Origin: Neocallimastix lanati (nom. inval.)
Taxonomy: Eukaryota; Neocallimastigomycota; Neocallimastigomycetes; Neocallimastigales; Neocallimastigaceae
Reading direction: 5' to 3'
DNA length: 64,000 nucleotides
Assembly (NCBI GenBank): GCA_016946835.1
Contig: JACVTC010000099.1
Coordinates: 522,501-586,500, forward strand
The notes beneath the pieces are model-generated. The model was not told where the DNA came from. It did not search any database and worked only from the letters and a program-made list of their open reading frames with translations. The stretch's first letter is position 1; each line of letters opens with the position of its first letter. Position numbers and translations under genes: made by a program. This document shows positions 1-15,163 of this stretch, in pieces.

Positions 1-1872
1 TTACTTATTTATATTAATTGATTTATTCTTAATATGTTTTATAATAAAATAAGAAAATAATTACAAATATTTTAAAAAGAATTACTAAAATTATAAAGTT
101 TATTATTTTCTATGGAATGTTGTTTATTATTTGAATTGTTTGACAAAGATAATTGATAATGCATAAAAGCTATATATATATTTTATAAAAAAAAATATGA
201 AATATAAATATTACAAAAAAAAAAGTTTTATTTATATTTAGAAATTTCGTCATTTTCTTTAAATATTTTATTACTCTTTTTTATTTATTTTTAATTATAT
301 GTTTTTATTTTATATTTTATATTTTTTCTTTTATCCAATTTATCAGTATTTCATGAAATAATATTTCTTCCGATATTACTATTGAAAAGAAAAGAAAAAA
401 AAAAAGTTTTTTTTTTTTTTTTCTGGGTTATATTCCAATATTTCAATATATAATACATATTGTCCTGATTCATTTATATATTATTCAACACTAAATTTAT
501 TAAAACTCTAATATTTACTTCATTAAAATTATTTTTTTTTTAAGTTCTATGAAAAAAGTTATTTCTAAGTATTCCTTTTATTTATATAAATAAAAATTTG
601 AAAATAAAATTTTTTAAATATTTATTGAAATCCTTTTATAATGGTAATATATAAACCTTGTTCTTTTTTTTTTTTGACTCTTTTTTTTTTCAAAATTATT
701 CAATGATAATAAAAATATTATTTCACTGTTTTGTTTTCTTTTTTCTTTATCAAATCATAAATATTAATTTTCCACATTTCAAATTATAAATGGATTATTA
801 ATTCCTTGAATACTATTAAAAAGCATCCGACAATATTCTTTATAATACTTTTATTTTATTATAAATATTACCTTTTATTGAAAAATTATAATATAATTTG
901 TTTTTCTTTTATATATATATATTTGTTTTTAGTTTTATTTTCTTTGTTTTTTTTTTATTTAATTTTGATTTATTCAAATAAACAGTTTTTAATAAAATAA
1001 AAAAAACCAAATTGATTTTTTTTAAAAAAAAATTTTTTTTTCTATTATTTAATATAAATATTAATTTTTTTTTTTTTTACTTTTATAATGAATTTTATAT
1101 ATATATAAAGTATAATTCATTTAATTTATATATATTACATATATGCAATAATATATTAATAAAAATATGAATTTATGATAGATTTAAACTTATTAACTGT
1201 TAATTATTCAATTAATATAGGATATTTATTAAAAGAATTATTTATTTATAAGTACATTACATTATATTTATAAGTAAATTTTATATATTATAATTTTAAT
1301 AACATAATTATTATATATTTTAAAATTTGATATTTGTTTTAAATTGGAATATAAATAAGCATATAAATTTATTTATATTAATACTAATAATAATATATTG
1401 TATTAGTAATACATATTTATTGGAATATACTAATAATCTATAGAAACCATATATTACTAACATATTTTTCAATTAAAGGGTAAATAGAAAAACTATTTAT
1501 ATAAAAAATATATTTATTATCGACTTAACCCATAAAAATAATAAATAATAAAAAGTATTTGATTTATAATAATAAATAATAAATAATAAATTATAATATT
1601 CAATAATAATGAAAACCATTATATAATTATTTAAATATAAAATCAAATATTTGTTATTCATACCATTTTACTTTTCCTATGAGTTAAAGACATTAGTTAT
1701 AAAATATATATGAAATATTTTTATTCTTTAATTTCAACTTGATTTGATAAAGTTTACTTAACCAAACAAATTATCTACTTTATTATTTAAAACTTTAAAT
1801 TTTATTCAAACTTTTCATAATTAATTGAACATTCATTATTAATATATATTATATTTTATTTTTTATATATAT
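1..1872. other. AT-rich intergenic DNA, no gene seen
   Basis: Nearly pure A/T sequence with poly-T and poly-A tracts and no reading frame of recognisable composition. The longest frame (about 806-1000) translates only into Ile/Leu/Phe/Tyr low-complexity sequence. No RNA gene was recognised. Confidence 0.7.
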
Positions 1873-2402
1873 AATTTTTATTTATCTATTTATTATTTAT
1901 TTATTTATTATTTATTATTTATTATTTATTATTTATTATTTATTATTATTTTTTATTTATTATTTATTTATTTATTTATTATTTATTATTTATTATTTAT
2001 TATTTATTATTTATTATTTATTATTTAATTATTTATTATTTTATTATTTATTATTTATTATTTATTATTTATTATTTATTATTTATTATTTAATTATTTA
2101 TTATTTTATTATTTATTATTTATTATTTATTATTTATTATTTATTATTTATTATTTATTATTTATTATTTATTATTTATTATTTATCATTTATTATTTAT
2201 TATTATTATTTATTATTTATTATTTATTATTTATTATTTATTATTTATTATTTATTATTTATTATTTATTATTCAATTATTTATTATTTATTATTTATTA
2301 TTTATTATTTATTATTTATTATTTATTATTTATTTATTATTTATTTATTTATTTATTATTTATTTTTTATTTATTAATTTATTTATTTATTTATTTATTT
2401 AT
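1873..2402. repeat. TTATTTA heptanucleotide array with slips
   Basis: Some 500 bp consist of the 7-mer TTATTTA in tandem, interrupted by short slips such as TTAATTA, TTATTTTA and CATTTATT. The same unit builds the array at 16079-16454. No coding meaning. Confidence 0.9.
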
Positions 2403-4044
2403 AAATAATAATAAATATAATAAATATAATGTATCTATATAATTACATTCAATTTATTATTTATTTCAATATATTTGCAATTTAAATGAAAATTTTAATT
2501 TTATTATATAATTAAATTTAACTTTATTTTTTTTTAAAGTTTTTTTTTTTTACCATTTATGTATTAACATATTTATATTAAAATAATTATATACCTATAA
2601 TTTATAAATAATATAAAATAATATATTATATTATTTATAAATTATTTCAATATAAATTTATGAAATCCTTAAATTTTAAACTATAAAAAAAAAAATTAAT
2701 TATATTTATTTTAATATTTAAAATTACATAATGGTTAAATTTTTGGTATTTTTTTTTTGATAAATATATAAAAATATATAAGATTATACGTACCTTTATT
2801 TAATAATTGATATAATATTATTTAAGATTATATATACCTTTATTTTTGTGTATAAATGATTATTATTTTTTCTTTTTTTTTTTTTACTTATAAAATTTTA
2901 GAATGACTCCTTTATTAAAAATATACCAAAGGACTCTTGATAAAAACTAAATATTCAATATAAAATATTATAATGCTTTTATTTTTTCTTTTTAATTAAT
3001 GAATTTAATAAAAATATTTAATTCTATATAGCCATTAATAATATATTTTTTTTTTATTATAGGCGAAATAATTATATTATTTAGTGGTCTATTATTTATA
3101 TTTATTATAATAAAATAAAATTATATTATTTTATTTAAAGATTTATTTATACATTAATAATGATTATTATTATTAATCAAAATATAAAATAAAATAAAAT
3201 AAAAATGTAAATATAAATAAATATCTAAAAATAATAATGTTGTAAAATAATGGTAGTGAGTGATTCTTTATATATATATATATATATATATATAAAGGAA
3301 TTATCCATAAATATATTATATGATAATTATTAATTATATAAATATTTTTCTAATTCTTAAAATTATTTCAGATAATATTTTTATAATAAAAGAATTTAAC
3401 AATATTATTTATTTGTTTTTTTTAAAAAAAAAATAAATAAATAAATAAAATAAGATGAAATAAATGGTGAAGTAATATAAAAGAAAAAAGTGTTAATAAA
3501 AATAAAAAAAAATAAAATAAAAAAATAAAATATAAAATTATCTACAATTTGAAATGATTATATCATTGAGTTATCCTATCGATCTAGTTTAAATAATTTA
3601 GATTTATTTTTTAACTTTACTATATTAATCTTAATTTCGATTTATAAAATTATTTAAATATATAAATGTCTATGTATAAATCAAAATATGAATAAAAAAA
3701 AAAAAAGCTATAAATTATGATTTTATTACAAATAATTAAAATATTAGTAATATTAATAATTATTTACTTGATTCTACAAAAATATTTTTATATAAATAAA
3801 GAATTTTATATGTAGATAAATCCTATGACTAAAGATTATTATTTAAATTCTTTTATTTTTTTTTATAAAAATATATATATATTATATTTCTATAATATGT
3901 CTATTTTTTTTTTTTTAGTTCATAATATGATTGAATTAAAGTTAAGTTTTTTATAGGTTTATTATCAAAATATTTTATCTTATTTAATCATTGGAAAGAT
4001 CACCAATAAAATATAACCTACAGTTTATTATTGGGATATATCAA

Positions 4045-4075
<31 letters not shown>

Positions 4076-5856
4076 TTTTCAATAAATATATAAAATAAAA
4101 AATAAATATATATATATATATATATTTATATTTAATAGTTGTTAATAAAATTAAAAATTTATAAATATTCTAATTTTATTAATTTAAAGTTTAAAATTGA
4201 ATTTATTTAATGACTCTGAAATTTTTAAAATTTTTTTTTTTTAGAATTTTAAATTTAATATTTATTATATAATAGTTTCTATTTAAAATAGAATATAAAA
4301 TATAAAATATAAATAATTCTATTAATAATATAAATTATTTAATATAATTAAAATAAAAGATATAATAATATAATTTATAATTAAATAAGTATAATTTTAA
4401 TAAATAAAAAAAAATAAAGGATAGTTCATGAAATTAGTATATATATTCCTATGTTTTTAAATAATTATGTATAAAAAAAATATACAATATATATTTGTTT
4501 TAAAAATTCTTGTTTTAATTTTTTTTTAAAAAAAAAAAGTTAAATTAAAATAAATTAAACATATTTACCATCTACAATCTATTCATCCAATAATATTATA
4601 GAATTAATTAATGTAATGTAAAATGTTACATCTACCGTTTTGAAAATTTAAATTTTATATTTAAAAAAATATATATATATATATATTTTTTTTTTTTTTA
4701 TTTTGTGAGTTAAAAAGTAAACTAAATTTATAATGACCAATTTTAATGCAAAAATAGTCCTATAAATCTTAAAAGAAAATAAAAGACATTTTATGTCTTT
4801 TATTTTATCATTTTATGATAAAATGAAATAAAATCCTAAAAAAAATTAATAAAGAAAAAAAAAGTAATAAAGAAAAAAAAAGAAAAAGAAAAAAATTGTA
4901 AATTTAATAATAAAAAATTTTTATAGATGTATAAAATATTAATTATTATAAACTTTTAATTAATAATTTAATCCAAAATATTTAATCTTATTTTATATAT
5001 TGTTGAATAATTACTAGTATAAATTTATAAAATAGATTATTGATATAATATAGTTTATTATAAAAAATAATATAATAAATATTAATAATAACATAATATA
5101 ATTAATATTTATCAAGAATCAAGATATAAGAAAAAAAAGATTTATTTTAATCATCTATCTATCTATTATTATTAGTATTTTTTTTTTTCATTTATAAGAT
5201 GAAATAAGATATAAAAAAATTTTACTATAAATATACGGTATAATGATATTTATTATATTTATAATAAAATATATTATTTTAATAAATACAATTGAATATT
5301 TATTTTTGTTTTGTTTTGTTCTCTAATAAAATTCATTACGAAAATAAATTTATATTAGATTTTTCAATTCTTTATTATAAATATTTATTGAGTATCATCA
5401 AATCTTATTTTAAGATAGAACTCTTTAAAAAAATAAATAAAATCAAAAAAAAAAAAAAAAAAAAAAGGTTTTAATTTTTAAAATTTATATATATATATAA
5501 AAAGAAAAAAAGAAAATTAACCTATTAAAAAAAAAAAAAAAAAGCATATTTTATTATATACTAAAATTTATAAATATGATATAATTATTAAAAAAATTAT
5601 TAAATGATTAGGAATAAAATTTACTTCTTTAATAAAACAAAAATATCAAAAAATATCTACGATTTGACCATTATATTTACTTAATATGTTAATATATATT
5701 AAATATTTAATTTTTTTTTTTTTTTTTTTTTTAGATTTTTATATTAGTATTATTAATTTTTTAAACAATTTTATTATTTGCTCTACTTTTACTTTAATAT
5801 TCCCTCACCCCCTTCAAACTTAATTATTCCAATTCTTTTGTCTAAGTAGTATAGTA

Positions 5857-5904
<48 letters not shown>

Positions 5905-6809
5905 TTTATTTTATTTATTTATTTTATAGTTTTTATACAATTCTCTAATAATTTTATAAAATTATATAATTAATCCATCAATATGAAAATATACGTTATT
6001 AAAAAAAAAATATATCTATATATATCTATATATATCTACTATTAATATATAAAATTACTATTTATTATATTTAATGGACTAAAATAATAAAAATATATTA
6101 TTATTATTATTATTATAAAATTTTATTTTCCTTCAAATTATGAATTTAATTCAATTTTTATCATATATATATATATTTTTTCTCTAAAAATAACCTTTAT
6201 CAATCATTAATAAATAAATAATTAGATTATATCATCAAAAAAAAAATTTTTTTTTAAAAAAAAAAAAAAGCAATAACTCTATATTATAACAATAAAAATA
6301 AATTATTATTATTATTATTATTATTAAAGATTTTTTTATTAATCAATAAATTATTTTGTAATAATTTTATTACCGTTATTATTGTTATTATTATAAAATG
6401 TTTATATGTTTTTATATAATGAAAATTATAGAGAAATTTATAAATTAAAAAAAAAAAATAAATATATATATTATCTTATATATTATATATAAAATAAAAT
6501 TAAAAAATTAAAATTATACTAAAAAAATATATATAATATATATATTTATGTTTATGTTTATATAAAATTATATATAAATACTGAAATAAAAAAAAAAATA
6601 AAAAAATAAAAAAAAAAAAAAAAAGAAAAAGAAAGAATTAAATTATATTAAATTATATATGTCTTATATATATATCTAATTATATATGAAATAAAAATAT
6701 ATATATATAAAATAAAAATAAAAATCAAAATAAAAAAAATTTTTTTTTTTTAAATATCATTAATTTAGTTTATTTATTCCTTATAATTGTTATTATTATT
6801 ATTATTATT
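2403..6809. other. AT-rich intergenic DNA downstream of PRP46, no gene seen
   Basis: This stretch holds homopolymer tracts (for example poly-T at about 5859-5902), short (ATT)n and (AT)n microsatellites and otherwise featureless A/T sequence. I see no conserved protein, RNA gene or transposon end. The 3' end of the PRP46 gene (minus strand) enters it from the right. Confidence 0.65.
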
Positions 6810-9274
6810 TTAATTGTCATGATCATTATAGGCATTTTCATCTTCTTTCCATATTTTAATGGTCTTATCAGCTTCACCCGTAATTAAACGTGTACCCGTT
6901 TGATCAAATGTTGAACATAATATACCTGCTTCACTATCTAATGAACCTGGTTGAGCTGTAGTTTCCATTTTTTGGAAATTATATCCTGATTTCCAATCCC
7001 AGAAGTACATTGAACCATTATCACCTTTTTATATAAATATATATATATATATATAGTAATGATATAATAGTAATGATATGAAAGAATTAAAAAAAAAAAA
7101 AAAAAAAAAAAAAAGTATATATTTTTTATATAACAAAATATATAAAATATATATATTTATATATTTATAATATAATAATATAATAATAATATATATATAT
7201 ATATTAATATTTATGATATTTCAAATTTATATATATATTTAATTGAATTAATCAATAATAGTAATAACAATAATTAATTAGCATTATTATTTGTGATTAT
7301 TATTTGTGATTATTATAATTATTATAATTATTATTATTATATATTATTTATATATATATAATTTTTACCTCCAGAGAATAAAACATTATCATGATTAATA
7401 GATAAAGTATTAACGATAGCATTGTGACCTTCAAGATTTTGAACAAAGTTTCCTTCTGGGAAATTCCATTGTTTAATGTTATCTGGACTTGCACTAGCAA
7501 AAGAAAATTCAACTGGATGTAATGCTAAAGATCTAACACTCTTTTTATGATGAGTTAAAGTAGTCATTGTTTTACCAGCAGCTAAATCCCATAATCTAAT
7601 AGTACTATCCATAGAAGCTGTTAAAACTTGTGGATCAGCTGCTTGACATTTAACATCTGATACTGTTGAATTATGACCAGTAAATGCAAAAATTTGTGAT
7701 TTTGTACGCATATCCCATACCTTTTTTTTTTTTTTATATATATATACATATATTATATTATTATTTTTTTTTTTTTTTTTTTTTTTTCAATTTAATTTAT
7801 AAATATATTATGATGATTATTTTTATAATGATATAAAAATGCATTTATTATTATTATTATTGTTGTTGTTATTGTCGTTTTTTTTTATATATATAAAAAA
7901 AAAAAAAGAAAAAAAAAAATTAAATATTAAACATTTAATTACATGAATTATTATATATATATTATTTATATATATAAATAATATGTTATAATATGCTATA
8001 TATATTAATATTATATAAATGCTTACACGAGCAGTAGAATCTCTACCACCTGAAACTAAAATATCTAAAGTTGGATGTAATGCAAGAGAATAAACTGCAC
8101 TAAGGTGACCATGGTAATGACGAATAACTTTATTTTGTTCTAAATCCCAACATTTAATTTGCTTATCTTCACCAGCAGAAAAAAGATATGGATGACGTGA
8201 TGATATACATAATCCTCTAACAGCTGAAATATGACCAGTTAAAGATAATTTTAAGGTTCCAGATGCTAAATCCCAAATCTATATATATATACAAATATAC
8301 AAAAAAGAATGTTAATATACATATGTGATTTACACTTTTGATAACAATGCAAAAAATTATTTAGATTTTAAATTTAAAAATTGATACGTTAGTTGAATTT
8401 AAGATTCAAATATATTATTATTATGTATAATATATAATATTATTTATTAATATTATTATTTAATTGGATAAATGAAAATATCTTTATCGATTAATGTAAT
8501 TAAAAAAATATTATTATTATTATTGAAAAATTCTGTATATTTTAATTTCAAATGTTATAAGTGCATTGAATATACTTTTTTTTTTTTTTTTTTTTTTTTG
8601 TTTGTTTGTTTGTTTGTTTGTTTGCTTGCTTGTTTGAATTGGAATTTGAGTTTAAAATTTATATTTGATTTTTTGATGAAAAAAAATTTTCTCAATTCAC
8701 TCTTTTACTTTAGTTGTATTAAACATATTTTTGAATAGAATATTAATATTTCTATGATAAAATAATTCTTTGCTTTTTTTTTTTTTTTTTTTTTTTTTCT
8801 TTAAACAAAAAAAATGAAATAAAATAAAATAAAATAAAACTTTTTTTATATAAATTTTATATATGTAATTTAAATTCTAACCTTAATAATTCTATCACCA
8901 GCACCTGTTGCAAACCATTCATTACTTGGATCAACTGCAATAGAACGTACCCAACCCAAATGACCACTGATAACACGCATAAGTTTCCATGGAGCATGCC
9001 ATTCGGGTTTTGGTGCCTTTTTAGCTTTTTTAATACGAATTAATGAAGATGCTGTCTTATATACTGGTGTTGTTTCTTGATGGAATATTGTTAATGCATT
9101 ATTATTCTTTTGAGCTGTATCACTATATTTTTTTTTTTTTTTTAAAAAAAAAAATAACAATTTCATATATGAAAATTTTTATTTTATATAAATTCATATT
9201 TTTCATAATACATTAATATTTTAATTAAAATATATATAAATATATAATTATAAATATATATAATTATTAAAAAT

Positions 9275-9309
<35 letters not shown>

Positions 9310-10037
9310 AATATTTAATCAAATTATATAATTTTTATTAATAAAATTGCTTATTAAATATTACCCTTCACTAATATTTGGTATAGTTTCAATAGTCTTT
9401 TGAATGGATGAATCAGAAATATTAATTTGTACAGCATTACTTTCATCTAAAGTAGTACCTGGAGCATTTGGATATGGATGTGGACCTTTAATAGTAGTCT
9501 TTTCTTTTATGATAGCAATCTTACTATTATTAACTTTTTGCTTTTTAGCTTTTTGTTGTTGCTGTTGTTGTTGATTAATAACACATTGTGGTAATTCATA
9601 AAAATCTTTATATTCATCTCTAATTTTTGATGATAAATATACTCTTTGACTGAATTTTGAACATTAATTGTATATTACGTTTTTATTCAAGAAAAAAAAA
9701 AGATTTGTACAGATTTTCAATTCATTTTTAATATTCGAATTAATTAAAATTAAATAATCAATATAAAATAGAAATAGTAATTAAATACAGTTTATTTAAA
9801 TTTTTAATTTTTAATTATAATATTATATAAAAAGTCATTTAAATTCATATATATATATATAAAACATAATAATGAATTGTTCATTTAATTTTTTGTAAAG
9901 ATATATTAATTTATTAACCTTTCTTCGTCTTCTAATATTGGATTTTCATGTTCATCTTTAAATAAGGATCGTGTTCTCTTTATTGATGTTTTTACTAATT
10001 CATCTAACTGTTTTTTATCACTTGATTTATTCACCAT
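6810..10037 (-). CDS. PRP46: Spliceosomal WD40 protein PRP46/PLRG1, six exons
   Basis: Core subunit of the PRP19 complex (NineTeen Complex) of the spliceosome, nuclear, needed for catalytic activation. Exons on the minus strand by joining GT-AG sites are 10037-9919, 9649-9365, 9122-8882, 8278-8027, 7720-7369 and 7024-6810; all phases agree and give 487 codons plus stop. The N-terminal ~150 residues are a low-complexity linker with a short poly-Gln run. A seven-bladed WD40 propeller follows from [20 protein letters not shown]. Diagnostic family strings include [40 protein letters not shown] and [14 protein letters not shown], matching human PLRG1 and yeast Prp46 in order. The start ATG at 10035-10037 opens MVNKSSDKK. 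Introns are 242-603 bp of almost pure A/T. The minus-strand ATG reads inside exons (7711, 9166) are not true starts. Identification is very secure; exact splice sites are inferred from phase and homology. Confidence 0.95.
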
Positions 10038-10889
10038 TTTTAATATTTAAATTAAATTTTATACAATTTTTATAGAGAATGATAAAAAAATGAAATAAAA
10101 AAAAAATTTTTATTAATTTTTTTTTATTTAAAATTTTAAATGACTAAAAATATATATAAAATTTTTTAATCTAATCTATGATAATATAAAATTTGTTGAA
10201 ATATTATTTTATTTTTCTTAATATATATATATTTAAATATAAAAAAAAAATATATTATAAGAAAAAACATGGTTACACTAAATCTATTAAGACTGAGTGA
10301 AAAAAAATATATATATATATACATAAAATATACATAATATATATATATTATCAATACTATATTATACAAAAAAAAAAATAAAATGTATGTCTTTGTAATA
10401 GTACTAATTGTTATATGTACTTAAATAAGGCATACTTTTTATTATTTCAATAATCTTTGATTTATCAATTAATAATAATAAATCTAATCACTGGTTCTTA
10501 ATTTTTTAACGAGATTTTAATAAACAATGATATATTATTTATGTATAGTTTAATAAAATATTATAATGAACATTAATAAAATAAATAAATAAATAATACT
10601 TTTCAAAATAATTTATATCAAAATTTATACATATATTTTTAGTATTTTAAAATTTATTAATATTTTTATATTTAATACATAATTATAAAATAATTTTTAA
10701 AAAATTTATTTTATATACGTCATTAACATCCAATATGTTAATAATGTATATATATATATATATATATTTTTTTTAAAATACATATTATAAAGAAAATATA
10801 TGATAAATAATTATGTTTTTTTTATTGTTATTACTATTATCTATTTTTTATTTTTTATTAAATAATTTATGTTTAATAAAAAAATAAAA

Positions 10890-10922
<33 letters not shown>

Positions 10923-11209
10923 AAATAAATACAAAAGAAGAAAAATACATAATATTAACAATTACTATATAAAATTATATTTTCTAAAGTTTTATGTTTA
11001 TATAGAACTATTTTTTTTTTTTTTTTTAATATTATTATTATTACAACAAATATTTTATTTTAAATAAATAATATTTTAGTAAATAAGAATTATATAATAT
11101 AAATTAATTGCTTATTCATACAAAATAAATTCAAAATCATTGTATATTTATATATATATATATATATATATTTTTATTTGTACATTAATATGATATTTTT
11201 TTTTATGGT
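10038..11209. other. Intergenic DNA between PRP46 and the first receptor gene
   Basis: A/T-rich spacer with poly-A and (AT)n tracts. It must contain the PRP46 promoter at its left edge and the receptor gene's 3' end at its right edge, but I can point to no specific element. Confidence 0.6.
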
Positions 11210-12045
11210 TTAATGGAGATATCGAGATATTCCTACATTATAATCATCATTATTGGGTGGACTATTTCTGCTGTTATTATATATATTATATCCATTATTA
11301 TTATTATTTCTTGAAATAGTATTAATACTATAAATATCATTTGTATTAAAATATCTATCATTTATTGAACGATTACTGTTTCTTAAAGTATCACTGCTAC
11401 TATGGTTACTATAACTAGTTGTATTATCTGAATATGAATTATAAGTACTACTACTAGATTTATTTTTTTCATAAAGGTAAATGTTAATAAATTTATTATC
11501 ATAGGAATGATCATCATTTTGATTATTTTCAAAATCTTTAAATGATATTATATTTATATTATTGTTTTTAAAGTTTACATCTTTTACATTAATTTCTGTT
11601 GTAAACCGTTTTTTTAAACTTTTTCCTGTTAAAGTTTCAATAATCTTTGGTAATACTATTGCTGACAGTATAATTATACCTAATAAAAATGAAGTGGTAC
11701 TATTAACTATTTCAGCTTGAAAGAAACTAAAACTAAATAATAAAGTTACACTTGTGAGAGCTATACCAAGAATGGATAATACAGTAGCTATTAAAAATGC
11801 TACATAGTCACTATAGTAATCGGTAGCTTTTTTCGTTTTAAATGTAAAAATAAAAAGGAAAATAAACTTTTTTTTTTTTTTTTTTTTTTATTATTATTAT
11901 AATTATTAATAATAAAATAAGTTAATATTGGATTAGATTAAATTAAATTTAGATTTAGATTTAGATATAGATATATATAAAATAAAGTAAAATTAAAATC
12001 AAAATGAAAACTAAAAATAAATAAATAAATAATAATAATATTTTG

Positions 12046-12101
<56 letters not shown>

Positions 12102-14096
12102 TACCATTAAAATATTAACTAAAATTATGAAAGAATTGAAAAATAGATCATGTTCACTTGTACAATTTGGTATTCGTTCTGATGATTGAATTGTTAACAC
12201 ACCGACTCTTCTTGGGGAAACAACATCCCATAAAATATTCAACAATAGTTCTATGGTTATAATTGCCGTAATTATAGAACTTAAAGAATAATCGGATAAT
12301 TTAATACCAAAAACTTTTGATTTATAACCATTAAGTATATAAAGAATTTTCCAAATTTTTATGAAATAACAAGATAACGAAATAGATAAAAGGATATAGA
12401 GGAAATAATGATTTAAGGTACATGACAATTTTGAAGGTATACCTACATTAAAAATTGGAAAATGAAAGGTACAAGTAATACCAATAATAAATAAAATATA
12501 TATCATTGGTGAAGTTTTTTCGATTTGAATGAATTTTTCTTTATTGATGAGAATTAACATAATTAATATTAATGCATATAAATTTCCAATACAGAAATAT
12601 GTTATATTAATAATACCAGCAACATCGTTATATTTGGTATAAAGCAATGTTAAACAGTTTTTAATGCTATTTTTAAAATTTACCGACTTTTCAGTTTTGA
12701 GATAATCCGAAATAGTTTCAAAAATCTCATTATTACTTACACTCTCTCTATTTAATATTGATTTCGTCAGTGAAATTGGTTTTATTTCTTTTAACATATC
12801 ACAAGGAATACTTTTTTCTTGACATATACCTAAATTTTCATATTTTGTGAAATCAAAGGTGGGTGTTAATTTAAAATCCCTTGCTCTTTGAATCTGAGCA
12901 TTTTCTGATGACAATATCTCTAAAACATTAGAAACAATTTTTCTTTTATCTTTATCTAACTGTTTATTTCCAATTAAAACATAACTATTATAGGTTGAAA
13001 ACTTTCCAGGAAGAAGAGTTACATCATAATAATTTCCATACATTTGTATATTATTATTAGACTTACTATTCTGAGGATAGGAGCTATTTATTATATATTG
13101 GAATTCTGAATAATCATTTGAATCTCCTATATAAAATACAGAAGTATAGTTAAATATAAAATCAGTAAATCCATCTTCTAGTTCAAAGCAATTGGGATTT
13201 ATGTATTTTTGCTCTATGTAATTTTTTAATTTTCCTATCCAAGATTCTGATTGTTCACCGTAAAAAAATTCAGTGGATGAAACACAATCATTAGCATTGA
13301 AAAAACTTTTATTTATTTTATTATTTGAGAAGCATCGATCATATATTGTTGAATTAAAGAATAAACCTTCAAGAAATAAAGAGGTGATTTTTTCTTTATT
13401 ATTTAATGATAATCTTATACCTTCTATGTTCGAAAAATTTTTATTGGTAATAATGGATCCAATTATTCTTTCTATATCCTCCCAAGAAATATTTTCATTT
13501 ATCATTTCTTTTACTACCTCATTCACATAATATTTATTATAAAACATAAAATTATATGAAGCACTGAATGGTAAAGCATAATATACATCTTTAAGTCTAC
13601 AATCATTTAATATAGTATTACTATAGAAACTATTACTATAATTAGAATTAAGAGGTATAATGTTGGAATATATAGAATCTATATTTTCACCATTTTGACT
13701 TCTTCCATTATTTTTTTTATCAGGAAAAAGAGATATTTTCATAAATGTTTCATAATCATTATATAAATTATTTAAATCTATTAAGAAGAAATCATATTTT
13801 TCTTTTTTTAATTCTTTTTTTACCTCATATTCTATATAGTTTTCATAATTTTTACTTTCAGAAAATGTAATATCTATGGTATATTTATTGCTATTAGGAT
13901 TTTTTTGATTCCAGTTTTCTTCAAAATTTGTTTTTATTTTATCTGTAACCTCAGTAAGATTGTAATTATTTCCAAATATATTATAAAAATAACCTTTAAT
14001 TACATTATCTGCTTTTACAAATTCGAATATTATATTAAATAATATTATTAATGAAAATAATATATTTTTTAATTGTAATGGCTTTAAAATTTTCAT
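11210..14096 (-). CDS. Class C GPCR-like receptor with bacterial SBP-type ectodomain (copy 1)
   Basis: Predicted plasma-membrane receptor of about 882 residues. Exon 1 is 14096-12105 (664 codons) and exon 2 is 11866-11210; joining ATG|GTAATT to AAG|TTTATT keeps frame and aligns without a gap to the paralogue at 26886-29864. An N-terminal hydrophobic signal (about 8-29) is followed by an extracellular solute-binding-like domain (about 33-430). The latter has DVYYALPFSASYNFMFYNK and a closing segment with LLPGKFSTYNSYVLIGN and SSENAQIQRA, typical of family 1 sugar-binding proteins of bacterial ABC transporters. A 7TM block begins near residue 495 (NITYFCIGNLYALILIMLI) and carries features of 7tm_3 (CYFIKIWKI, NILWDVVSPRR). 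A cytosolic Ser/Asn-rich tail closes the protein. Such SBP-7TM fusions are known in anaerobic fungi. A role in sensing extracellular sugars is inference; the ligand is unknown. Confidence 0.85.
11867..12104 (-). other. Intron of receptor copy 1 containing an ATT microsatellite
   Basis: GT-AG intron (GTAATT...AAAG) inside the last part of the 7TM domain. Right after the donor it runs through about fifteen ATT triplets, so an unspliced reading continues as poly-isoleucine and mimics coding sequence. The paralogue at 26886-29864 has no intron at this aligned position. Confidence 0.8.
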
Positions 14097-15126
14097 TTTT
14101 TATTTTTAATTCTATTTTTTTAAAATAATAATTTATATTATTCTTTTAACATTAATAAATATTATCAACATAATATTAAAGAAATAAATTTACAATTATC
14201 TTTAAGAAAAAAAAAATATATATATATATATACTTTTTAGATATATTTATATATATATATATATTTTTTAGTATTATTATTAATTACTATTATTATTAAT
14301 TAGTTTTAATTATTAATTATTATTATTGTTATTATTATTAGTTTTATTATTATAAATTTTATTTTATTTTTATTATTAATTATTTTATTATATTAAAAAA
14401 TTTATTTATAGCTTTAATAATTATAATTTAAGGTTTAATTTTCATTGAAATGTTTAAATTTTGTTTAATATAAAAATAAGAAAAACTCTTAAAATGCCAC
14501 AAAATGATATAGAAATTCTTTAACTAAATAAATTAGAATTAGAGTTTATTATAAAAGAGTTTTCAATTTTATTGGTTAACAATTATTTAAAAAATTCTTT
14601 TTTTTTTTTTTTTAGATATTTTCAAAATAATTTTTTTTTATAATTTAAAATTTATGTCATTTTATGATAATTAACTTGAAAATTCTATAATTCAATCTAT
14701 TTTATATGCATAGAAATTAGAATAAAAAAACAAAAGAATTAAACAAATTATAAAACCATTAAAGTCGTAAAATAAAATAAGAAATAAAATAAAAAGTATA
14801 ATAAAATAAAAAAATTAATTTATAAATATTTAAAATATTATAAATTTAAAATATAGATATACTTTGAATATGCAACTGAAAAAAAATAAAAAATAATAAA
14901 AATTAAATATAGTAAAAAAAAAAAAAAAAAAAAGAAAAAAGAAAAAATCCACTTTATTAAAATATATAAATATGTTATATCAAAAAGAAAAAAAACCTGT
15001 TTTTATTTAAATAATTTTTTTTATTTTAAAAATAAAACTATAATAAATAAAATTTAATAAAATAATTAAAATAATATATTAATATAATGTAAGTGGGGAG
15101 GAAATCTACCATAAAAACTATAGTAT

Positions 15127-15163
<37 letters not shown>

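Noticed and set aside
806-1000. 64-codon frame rich in Ile/Leu/Phe/Tyr
   Set aside because: Composition follows A/T bias; no hallmark of a gene.
8472-8738. Plus-strand frame containing a Phe/Val/Cys/Leu repeat
   Set aside because: Lies in a PRP46 intron; poly-T and TTTG repeats explain it.
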